NCBI RefSeq assembly: GCF_024708915.1
Contig: NZ_JANJXQ010000158.1
Span: 1-5,978, forward strand
Length of the DNA: 5,978 nucleotides
From: Thiobacillus sp.
GTDB taxonomy: Bacteria > Pseudomonadota > Gammaproteobacteria > Burkholderiales > Thiobacillaceae
Reading direction: 5' to 3'
How positions within the stretch are numbered: the stretch's first letter is position 1; each line of letters starts with the position of its first letter. The translations under genes and the position numbers were made by a program. This document shows, in pieces, positions 1 through 5,384 of the stretch. The notes beneath the pieces were generated by a model. The model was not told the origin of the DNA, did not search any database, and saw only the letters and a program-made list of their open reading frames with translations.

Positions 1-249
1 GATCGCGTCGTCGGCGGTATAGCAGCCCGCGGTGTTGGGCAGGTAGGTGTATTGCGACGGCGGCAGCGCATCGAGCAGGCTCGGCTGGCCGGCGTCCTGG
101 CCGATGTTGGTGCGGCGGATGGCGACGGTGACGATTTCCGCGCCCGAGGCCTCGACCGCGAGGCGCGTCTGTTCGAAATCCTTGTACTTGCCGGTGCCCA
201 CCAGCAGGCGGGAGGCATAGGATTTTCCGGCGATGACGAGAGGTTGCAT
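1..249 (-). CDS. thiG: Thiazole synthase ThiG, N-terminal part (3' end beyond window)
   Basis: ThiG condenses 1-deoxy-D-xylulose 5-phosphate, dehydroglycine and the sulfur carried on ThiS thiocarboxylate into the thiazole phosphate of thiamine, in the cytoplasm. The first 83 codons are visible. They show the family landmarks [11 protein letters not shown] (residues 15-25), [13 protein letters not shown] (38-50) and [14 protein letters not shown] (70-83). The catalytic Schiff-base lysine (about residue 95) lies beyond the window edge, so it cannot be checked. The start is ATG at 249-247; an in-frame TGA two codons upstream excludes a longer form. No clear Shine-Dalgarno sequence precedes it. 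It lies 96 bp downstream of thiS on the same strand and is probably co-transcribed with it. Identification is by motif recognition and is secure; only the C-terminal part is missing. Confidence 0.96.
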   Translation of the reverse strand, partial: MQPLVIAGKSYASRLLVGTGKYKDFEQTRLAVEASGAEIVTVAIRRTNIGQDAGQPSLLDALPPSQYTYLPNTAGCYTADDAI

Positions 250-345
250 AGTTCAGGTGAGGCGTAAAGGGTGAAGGGTTAGGAGCGGGAAAGGGTAAAG
301 GCCGGGGCGTCACACTTCACGCCTGACGCCTCACCCCTCTCTATC
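250..345. repeat. thiS-thiG spacer with inverted repeat and degenerate short repeats
   Basis: The spacer contains a perfect 10-bp inverted repeat, GGTGAGGCGT at 256-265 and ACGCCTCACC at 326-335. A second short complementary pair lies inside it (GTGAAG at 271-276 with CTTCAC at 315-320). It also has a near-perfect 12-bp direct repeat, AAAGGGTGAAGG at 266-277 and AAAGGGTAAAGG at 290-301 (11 of 12 identical). The remaining bases resemble variants of the same GTGARGSGT unit. In the thiS-thiG transcript this could fold into a long imperfect hairpin, but there is no T-tract to make it a clear terminator. No coding sequence is supported here. Confidence 0.75.
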
Positions 346-549
346 TCAGCCGCCGCCGACCGCGACAACGATTTCCAGGCGGTCGCCGCTGGCCAGCGGG
401 GTGTCGGCATGCTGGCTGCGCGGGACGATTTCGCCATTTTTTTCGATGGCGATGCGCTTCCCGAGCAGATCCAGCGACGCGATCAGTTGGCTCAGGGTGA
501 GCGGAGCAGGGAAGGTACGGGGTTCGCCGTTGATGAGCAGTTCAATCAC
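346..549 (-). CDS. thiS: Sulfur carrier protein ThiS
   Basis: ThiS is a small ubiquitin-like protein whose C-terminal glycine is adenylated and converted to a thiocarboxylate, the sulfur donor for ThiG in thiamine thiazole synthesis. The 67-residue product has the usual family length. It begins IELLINGEPRTF, carries the beta-grasp core (LTLSQLIASLDLLGKRIAIEKNGEIVPRS is read across residues 17-45) and ends in GDRLEIVVAVGGG with the essential terminal Gly-Gly. The start codon is GTG (549-547), preceded on the coding strand by the purine-rich AGAAGAAG, which can act as a ribosome binding site. A GTG six bases further upstream is out of frame and soon stops. The gene precedes thiG on the same strand and is divergent from the tRNA gene. 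No TPP riboswitch was recognised upstream. Confidence 0.95.
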   Translation of the reverse strand: MIELLINGEPRTFPAPLTLSQLIASLDLLGKRIAIEKNGEIVPRSQHADTPLASGDRLEIVVAVGGG

Positions 550-642
550 GAATCACTTCTTCTATCCGGGGGACGCGAGTTTCAGTATCATGCCGGATTC
601 TACCCTGAAGCACCCTGCAGGGCATGAAGGCACAAGTACCTC

Positions 643-716
643 GCGGGCGTCGTATAGTGGCATTACCTGAGCTTCCCAAGCTCATGAGGAGGGTTCGATT
701 CCCTTCGCCCGCTCCA
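643..716 (+). tRNA. tRNA-Gly (anticodon CCC), CCA end encoded
   Basis: A complete cloverleaf can be drawn. The acceptor stem is GCGGGCG (643-649) with CGCCCGC (706-712), the discriminator is T713, and CCA is encoded at 714-716. The D-arm GTAT/TTAC has three pairs and one T-T mismatch. The anticodon stem TGAGC/GCTCA encloses the loop TTCCCAA, giving anticodon CCC at about 677-679. The variable loop is TGAG. The T-arm is GAGGG-TTCGATT-CCCTT with one G-T pair. The sequence closely follows the pattern of enterobacterial glyU tRNA. It decodes GGG codons, which are expected to be used in a GC-rich genome. It stands alone, divergent from thiS and 79 bp before the next gene. No phage or integrase sequence adjoins it. 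Confidence 0.97.
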
Positions 717-795
717 GAACACGGTATCCGGACCCGATTCCGGGTCGGCCGCAATTCAATAATCCGTTCTCCCTGGCCGTTATTGCAGCAAGGCC
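717..795 (+). other. Gap between tRNA-Gly and the first DUF1631 gene
   Basis: This 79-bp gap holds one short hairpin, GACCCG-ATTC-CGGGTC (731-746), that could mark the 3' end of the tRNA transcript, but no T-tract follows it. The only ribosome-binding-like sequence is GCAAGG at 788-793, unusually close (2 nt) to the ATG at 796. No confident promoter was found, so the first DUF1631 gene may be read through from the tRNA promoter or from a weak, non-consensus promoter. Confidence 0.4.
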
Positions 796-2844
796 ATGAA
801 TACCCAATCCGCCCCTTCCTCCCCCGTTGCCCTGCTACGCGAAACCGATGCGCGCATGGCGCAGGCGCTGGACAACTTTTTTCAGCGCAGCCGCATTCCA
901 ATCCAGGATGCCATTTTGCGCGCCATGGCGGCGCAACCGGCGGCGTCGATCACGGCAATCGGACAGACCTGCCTGGATTGGCTCAACGCGCACCCGGACG
1001 TGCTGTCCACCGCGTTTGCCGAGCAGTTCCGCCAGCATCTCGTCCGCCCCGAGACGTTTGCCCGGCACCACGACAGCCGCCCGGCCGGACTGCAACTGCT
1101 GGACGACGACACGCTCAAACGGCAGTTGGCGGAAGCAAAAACCGCAGCCCTGCTGACCGACCCCCTGCGCGCCGAGATGGTGCTGCTGTTTGGCCGCGTG
1201 CAGGCCATGCGGCGGGCGGCGGCGGAAGATGCGGACCGCGCCGATGGCTACGGACCGCTTCAGATCATGCGCGCTTTGTCGCGCGCGCTCGATGCGCTGG
1301 GGATCGACTCCCCGTCCGGCACTTTCCTGCTCCAGTGTGTGACCGCTCCGCTGCTTGACACGCTGAAGCACACTTACGCGGCACTGAATCAGTTTCTGGA
1401 CGCGCAGGGCATTCGGGAACTGTTCGCCCCCCCTGCGGCCGCCGCGCCCCGGACAACCGCGACCGATGCCGGACAGGACGTTCTGGCGCACATTCAGTCG
1501 GTTGCCGCGCGCACAAGCGAAACCGCTCCTTCCGGCACGCTCTCTCCCGCAGGCGGCACGCCCTTGCCCGAGATGCCGCGCCGTTTGGCTGACCGCCTGG
1601 CGGACTGGCAGGCCCCTCTATCGTCGCTCCCGTGCGCCCCGCCGACTGGCGAAGCTGCCACGCTGGCGCTGCGGCAATTGCAGCAGAAGGCACACCATAC
1701 CGGAACGGACGCATTCGACCTCGCGGTACTGGATGCCCTGGCGGGGCTGTTCGAATACATCCTCGACGACCCCGCCATATCGTCGCGTTACAAGGCCGAA
1801 ATTGCCCACCTGCAGATCCCGGCGCTCAGGGTCGCGCTCGCCTCGCCCGATTTTTTCAGCGACGACCAGCATCCGACACGCCAGTTGATCGACCTGCTGG
1901 GATTGTTCTCGCGCCGTTTTCCCGAACACGATCCCTCGCACCCGTTCGCGCTCGAACAAATCCAGGCCGCCTGCGCTGTCATCCACAACGACCCTGGCCA
2001 CGCTATCGAGGCATTTGCGCAGGCGCACGGCAGGCTGGCCGCCTGGCTGGCCGACGCCGACACGCACCTCAAATCCGGCCTGGCTCCGGATGTCATGCAT
2101 CTGGAGCAGATCGAACGCCAGGAACTGGGCACCCTGCTGGCGCTGGAAAACCTGCATGACCTGACCGGGCGCCATCCTGCCCCAGAACCGGTATTGCGGC
2201 GGCTGGAAAACGCCTGGGTGCCGCATATGGCGTCGCTGTATGTGGCTGAAGCGGGCGAAGGCCCCGACTGGCGGGCAGCCTGCGCAACCTTGCTGCAGCT
2301 TTTCCTCAGTCTGCAGGCGCCGGGCAGCAACGCCGCGCGCGAAGACCGCCTGCAATCGATTCCCCGCATCAACGCCGAATTACGCCGCGGCTTGCTGGCG
2401 CAAGGTGCCACCCCTGCACAGCTGAAAGATTTTTTCAGCGCCATCACCGTGACCCAGGAATCCTGGATCCGTCCCGCCGGCGGGCAGCAGAATGCCGCGG
2501 TCGACGCGTTTGCGCCCCGGCCTGTCTCAATCGAATCGCTTACCCGCCGGCTGCCGGCCGTTCCCCCGAGCGACGCCATCCTGCAGCAGGCACAGCAGTT
2601 ACTGGAAGGCGACTGGGTGGATTTCGATCCGCCATTCGAGGGTCTGGCGACCGCGCGCGTGGTCTGGGTCGGTGTACACGGCTATCTGCTGTTTTGCGAC
2701 AGCGAGGGCGAACAGCGTTTTTCGCTCGATTGCGACCGGCTCGCTGCGGAAATCCGTGCCGGCCGTGCGCAGATTCCGGAGCAGTCGCTCACGCGCAAAG
2801 CCATGCTGCGACTCAAAACGCACCTGTCGGCCGGTCCCGGCTGA
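796..2844 (+). CDS. DUF1631 family protein, divergent paralogue (682 aa)
   Basis: The function is unknown. The protein belongs to the DUF1631 family by its resemblance to the next gene and by family signatures. Residues 102-206 form a helical segment alignable with residues 122-225 of the neighbour (LLDDDTLKRQLAEAK against LVDDHDFEITLAVDK; NQFLDAQGI against NRFLIDHGI). After a Pro/Ala/Thr-rich linker (about 211-285), the family hallmark appears at 331-360 (AEIAHLQIPALRVAL, then DFFSDDQHPTRQ). The C-terminus (604-676) carries a beta-rich module opening GDWVDF, with ARVVWVGVHGYLLFCDSEG. There is no signal peptide or membrane segment, so it is presumably cytoplasmic. It is shorter than the neighbour and lacks a clear match to that protein's N-terminal 60 residues. 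ATG 796 is the first possible in-frame start, because TAA lies at 760-762. Its ribosome binding site (AAGG, 2 nt away) is poor, so Met21 (856) remains possible. No riboswitch or strong promoter precedes it. It ends 18 bp before the sigma-28 promoter of the next gene. Confidence 0.85.
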   Translation: MNTQSAPSSPVALLRETDARMAQALDNFFQRSRIPIQDAILRAMAAQPAASITAIGQTCLDWLNAHPDVLSTAFAEQFRQHLVRPETFARHHDSRPAGLQLLDDDTLKRQLAEAKTAALLTDPLRAEMVLLFGRVQAMRRAAAEDADRADGYGPLQIMRALSRALDALGIDSPSGTFLLQCVTAPLLDTLKHTYAALNQFLDAQGIRELFAPPAAAAPRTTATDAGQDVLAHIQSVAARTSETAPSGTLSPAGGTPLPEMPRRLADRLADWQAPLSSLPCAPPTGEAATLALRQLQQKAHHTGTDAFDLAVLDALAGLFEYILDDPAISSRYKAEIAHLQIPALRVALASPDFFSDDQHPTRQLIDLLGLFSRRFPEHDPSHPFALEQIQAACAVIHNDPGHAIEAFAQAHGRLAAWLADADTHLKSGLAPDVMHLEQIERQELGTLLALENLHDLTGRHPAPEPVLRRLENAWVPHMASLYVAEAGEGPDWRAACATLLQLFLSLQAPGSNAAREDRLQSIPRINAELRRGLLAQGATPAQLKDFFSAITVTQESWIRPAGGQQNAAVDAFAPRPVSIESLTRRLPAVPPSDAILQQAQQLLEGDWVDFDPPFEGLATARVVWVGVHGYLLFCDSEGEQRFSLDCDRLAAEIRAGRAQIPEQSLTRKAMLRLKTHLSAGPG

Positions 2845-2862
2845 AATTTACAATCCGGACAC

Positions 2863-2889
2863 TCAAGTTTCTCTCCGGCCGGCCGATAA
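2863..2889 (+). promoter_or_regulatory. Sigma-28 (FliA) flagellar promoter
   Basis: The -35 element is TCAAGTTT (2863-2870), followed by an 11-nt spacer and the -10 element GCCGATAA (2882-2889). This matches the established FliA consensus (TAAAGTTT-N11-GCCGATAA, with C tolerated at the second position) at every other position and in spacing. Transcription should start near 2895-2899, upstream of the riboswitch aptamer and on the strand of the downstream DUF1631 gene. The site is non-coding and begins 18 bp after the stop codon of the preceding gene. It implies control by the flagellar hierarchy (FliA/FlgM). That inference assumes the organism is flagellated, which the window does not show. 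Confidence 0.88.
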
Positions 2890-2924
2890 ATCAGTTATGC
2901 GGTTGTGCGCCCAAGTACAGGCAC

Positions 2925-3047
2925 AGTCGCCGACCACGAACAGGGCAAACCCGCCGCGAGACGGGGACGCAAAGTTTCCGGTCTCGATATCCATGCCATT
3001 CAGGGCGTTCCCCACTGGCGGTCGAGACAGCGGGACCGCCGGCAGCC
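2925..3047 (+). promoter_or_regulatory. Cyclic di-GMP-I (GEMM-I) riboswitch aptamer
   Basis: The sequence matches the conserved core of the c-di-GMP-I riboswitch. ACAGGGCAAACC (2940-2951) leads into a stem CCCGCC/GACGGG (2950-2955/2960-2965) capped by the GNRA tetraloop GCGA (2956-2959). GACGCAAAG follows at 2966-2974. Then comes CCGGTCTCGA, whose GTCTCGA (2981-2987) pairs perfectly with TCGAGAC (3022-3028). The next segment, AGCGGG (3029-3034), and the run to GCC (3040) match the 3' core of the Vibrio Vc2 aptamer. The purine run AGGGC keeps G where cGAMP-preferring variants carry A, so c-di-GMP is the expected ligand. The outer P1 helix is less clear; GCCG (2929-2932) with CGGC (3040-3043) is a candidate. 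The distal stem is long, about 34 nt beyond the perfect 7-bp helix. It sits between a sigma-28 promoter and the start of the 738-aa DUF1631 gene. The outer ends are approximate. Confidence 0.93.
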
Positions 3048-3111
3048 ATCCGGTCATGCACATCCCACCCCATTCCTGGCCGGCCAGCCGCCGATACCGC
3101 GAGGTGACACC
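3048..3111 (+). promoter_or_regulatory. Probable riboswitch expression platform and ribosome binding site
   Basis: The 64 nt between aptamer and start codon contain the 12-bp palindrome CTGGCCGGCCAG (3076-3087) and the Shine-Dalgarno GAGGTGA (3101-3107), 4 nt before the ATG at 3112. There is no T-tract, so a classical intrinsic terminator is unlikely and control of translation initiation is the simpler guess. GCCGGC at 3038-3043, in the putative 3' P1 strand, can pair with GCCGGC at 3079-3084, a possible switch between alternative folds. A weak 4-bp pairing of CACC (3066-3069) with GGTG (3103-3106) could mask the ribosome binding site. These pairings come from hand inspection, and the switching mechanism is inferred. 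Confidence 0.5.
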
Positions 3112-5328
3112 ATGGAGCCCGAGATGCCGGACAATTCAGTCGTAGTTAACCTCAATCAGTTCGAGCGTACACGCCGCGCGCAGGTCTCGGCCGAGACCCT
3201 GTCGGTTCTGCATGGCAGCCGCGACCTGTTGATAGAAGGTGCAGCCCGCGTGCTGACACGGCAAGCCGAAGCGATGGAAAACACCCTGCTGGCGATGGCC
3301 GATCGTACGCCGCTGCTGGATGCACGCAACACCTACTATGCTGCTCAGGGCATCCTCAACAAACAGGCCAATGAATTGCTGAGCGCGTGCAAGGAAGCGT
3401 ATTGCCAGGCTTTCAGCGATTTCCCCCACAACCGCGAGAAAGCCAGCGGCAGCGAATTGCTGGAACTGTCGCTGGTGGACGACCATGATTTTGAGATCAC
3501 GCTGGCGGTCGACAAGGCCACCTCGCGTCTGCGTTACAACTGCGCCGAGGAACTGGTCGCCCTGGATGCCCGCATCGCCCATCTGCTGGGCCGCACGGAT
3601 CTGTCCGAGAACGACAACCCGCTCGGTCCGCGTGCGCTATGCGAAGCGCTGCTGGACGGCATCGCCAGCATGCAGCCGGAACAGGATACACGGATCGTGC
3701 TGTTGAACCAGTTCGATCTGGTGCTGACCACCGAACTTGCCCACATCTACCAGTCCATCAACCGTTTTCTGATCGACCATGGCATCCTGCCGGATCTCAA
3801 GGTTGGCGCGAAAAACCGCACGCAGAATACCGCTGCTGCCGCAACTGGCACCACTTCGGCCAGCGCCTCTCCTGCCACGCAGGGCCAGACCGGCGGCGAC
3901 ATGTTCAGGCTGTTCGAGCAACTGGCCGGAGGCAGCGGACATGTATCGGCAGGAGCCGGAGGATACGGTGGCGCGCCGGCGGCTTTCGCCGGATTCAACC
4001 TGCTCGACTCGCTCGGCCAACTGCAATCCGGTGCCATGACGCTGCCTGACGGCGGCCGTTTCGAGCTGCCGCTGCTGGAAGCCGCCACTGTGCACAATGT
4101 GCTGCGCAGCCTGCAGCAAAGCCCGGTGATGCAGGCGGCAAGCCCGCTCGATGCGGTGCTGGTGGATGCGGTCGCCATGCTGTTCGATGTGGTGTTCGAC
4201 GAAGTCTCCATCCCCGACCGTCTCAAGGCGCAAATCGCGCGGCTGCAGATTCCGGTGCTGAAGGCGGCCATGCTTGACCGCAACTTCTTCTCGCAGCCGA
4301 ATCATCCGGTGCGCCGCATGCTGGATGCGATCGCCACGCTCGCCGTCCACCTGCCCGACAACGAGACAGGCAATGCCAGGCTGGAGACCATTTCACAGGT
4401 GGTCAGCCGGGTGCTCGACAGCTTCGAGCAGGACATCGCCGTATTCGATTCCGCCGCAGCGGAGCTGGAAGCAATAAGCGCCACCCTGGACGACACGCTG
4501 GAAGAAACGGTGGACGCCAGCCTGCAGGAGGATATTGCCCAGATCAGGCAATCCGAGCGTGCCGAGCTTGCCCCCGTCATCGTCCACGATTTCATCAACC
4601 GTGCGCTCAGGGATCAACCGGTGGCGGATGCCGTGCGTGAATTCCTGCGGCGCGACTGGGCGCAGCTGCTGACCATGGATTATGTCGACGCAGGCGAGCA
4701 GGGCGCGCATTTCAACAGCCACGTCGAAACCATGCGCGAACTGGTGTGGAGCGTGCAGCCCAAGGCCGACATGGATGCACGCCTGATGCTGGTGCGCATA
4801 CTGCCCGGCTTGCTGAAACGCCTGCGCGAAGGCACGGCAGAAATCGCGCTGCCGCAAAAGCTGTCCGACCGCTTTTTCGCCACTCTGGTCATTCTGCACG
4901 CCAATGCAGTGCGCCCCAACGCCCAGCCAGTGCCGCTGCCCGATATCACGCCCGAAGAAATCGAAGCGCTGACGCCCGCCCCTGTGGCCGATCCCGTCGC
5001 AGCACCCGTTTCCGAAGCCGAACCCGCGGCCCCCGAAGTGGAAGACGAGTTCAGCTTGCGCGCCCGCGCCTTGAACAAAGGCGACTGGGTGGAGTTCCAC
5101 TACGACGACGGCACTTTCCGCTGGGCGCGGCTGGGCTGGGTCAGCGGTATCCGCAACACCTACCTGTTCTCGGATCAGGACGGCATGAACAGCTTCTCCA
5201 TCAGCCTGCACCGTCTCGCCGACAAGCTGCGGCGCGGCGAAGCAGTGCTGGTCGAACGCAAATCCATCACCGAATCGGCATTTGGCAAGTTGATGAACCT
5301 GTTCCGACAGAAACTCAGCCACGTCTGA
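3112..5328 (+). CDS. DUF1631 family protein under sigma-28 and c-di-GMP riboswitch control (738 aa)
   Basis: The biochemical function is unknown. Family membership rests on characteristic stretches: LSLVDDHDFEITLAVDK (119-135), NPLGPRALCEALLDGI (169-184), NQFDLVLTTELAHIYQSINR (199-218), AQIARLQIPVLKAAMLDRNF (373-392) followed by FSQPNHPVRRMLD, and NSHVETMRELVWSVQPK (535-551). Residues 235-295 are a Gly/Ala/Ser/Thr linker and 605-645 a Pro/Ala/Glu-rich linker. The C-terminal module (657-735) opens GDWVEFHYDDG and contains ARLGWVSGIRNTYLFSDQDG. No signal peptide, membrane segment or catalytic motif is evident, so a mostly helical cytoplasmic regulatory or scaffold protein is likely. The frame is open upstream to an ATG at 2905. 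That start would lie within the leader before the aptamer and would make the riboswitch coding, so ATG 3112 with GAGGTGA is preferred. The regulatory leader suggests a role in motility or the planktonic/sessile transition; this is inference. Confidence 0.9.
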   Translation: MEPEMPDNSVVVNLNQFERTRRAQVSAETLSVLHGSRDLLIEGAARVLTRQAEAMENTLLAMADRTPLLDARNTYYAAQGILNKQANELLSACKEAYCQAFSDFPHNREKASGSELLELSLVDDHDFEITLAVDKATSRLRYNCAEELVALDARIAHLLGRTDLSENDNPLGPRALCEALLDGIASMQPEQDTRIVLLNQFDLVLTTELAHIYQSINRFLIDHGILPDLKVGAKNRTQNTAAAATGTTSASASPATQGQTGGDMFRLFEQLAGGSGHVSAGAGGYGGAPAAFAGFNLLDSLGQLQSGAMTLPDGGRFELPLLEAATVHNVLRSLQQSPVMQAASPLDAVLVDAVAMLFDVVFDEVSIPDRLKAQIARLQIPVLKAAMLDRNFFSQPNHPVRRMLDAIATLAVHLPDNETGNARLETISQVVSRVLDSFEQDIAVFDSAAAELEAISATLDDTLEETVDASLQEDIAQIRQSERAELAPVIVHDFINRALRDQPVADAVREFLRRDWAQLLTMDYVDAGEQGAHFNSHVETMRELVWSVQPKADMDARLMLVRILPGLLKRLREGTAEIALPQKLSDRFFATLVILHANAVRPNAQPVPLPDITPEEIEALTPAPVADPVAAPVSEAEPAAPEVEDEFSLRARALNKGDWVEFHYDDGTFRWARLGWVSGIRNTYLFSDQDGMNSFSISLHRLADKLRRGEAVLVERKSITESAFGKLMNLFRQKLSHV

Positions 5329-5334
5329 GTGTAG

Positions 5335-5384
5335 TTTCACCCATTGATTCGCCCTTTCACCCCGGCTACCCTGCCGAGGTGAAA
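5335..5384 (+). promoter_or_regulatory. Hairpin enclosing the mutY start codon, with a duplicated arm
   Basis: TTTCACC (5355-5361) pairs perfectly with GGTGAAA (5378-5384). After one C-A mismatch the stem continues as CGGC (5363-5366) with GCCG (5373-5376) around a six-base loop. The 3' arm contains the proposed GTG start of mutY (5379-5381). The left arm is duplicated as TTTCACCC at 5335-5342 and 5355-5362, so two alternative pairings with the same right arm are possible. No T-run follows on the plus strand, so this is not a textbook terminator for the preceding gene. It may dampen or couple mutY translation; that role is inferred. Confidence 0.55.

Noticed and set aside
613..622. Palindrome CCCTGCAGGG as an operator shared by thiS and the tRNA
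   Set aside because: It is a single short GC-rich palindrome with no second copy or recognised regulator motif, so chance is likely in this base composition.
550..642. TPP riboswitch or sigma-70 promoter upstream of thiS
   Set aside because: No THI-box core (CTGAGA with its partner) was seen on the minus strand. A TAGAAT -10-like box (602-597, minus) lacks a -35 at 16-18 bp.
643..716. tRNA-Gly as an integration site for a mobile element
   Set aside because: No integrase, no direct repeat of the tRNA 3' end elsewhere in the window and no change in base composition were seen.
731..746. Intrinsic terminator after the tRNA (GACCCG-ATTC-CGGGTC)
   Set aside because: The stem is only 6 bp and no T-tract follows, so it is noted within the gap entry but not called as a terminator.
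756..783. A second sigma-28-like promoter before the first DUF1631 gene (TCAATAAT ... GCCGTTAT)
   Set aside because: The -35 half matches only the TCAA part, the -10 has two changes and the spacer is 12 rather than 11 nt. This is too degenerate to call beside the perfect site at 2863.
2830..2841. Hairpin GCCG-GTCC-CGGC at the stop codon of the first DUF1631 gene as a terminator
   Set aside because: It has four base pairs overlapping the coding end, followed by only a short TGAAATTTA, too weak to support termination.
2905..3111. In-frame upstream extension of the second DUF1631 protein starting at ATG 2905
   Set aside because: It has no ribosome binding site, would translate through the riboswitch aptamer, and the extra 69 residues look low-complexity and unlike the family. 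ATG 3112 has GAGGTGA at proper spacing.
4393..5340. Long minus-strand open frame (315 codons) opposite the second DUF1631 gene, and similar long frames opposite the first
   Set aside because: They are antisense shadows of GC-rich coding DNA with no recognisable domains and no ribosome binding site. The plus-strand frames carry clear family signatures.
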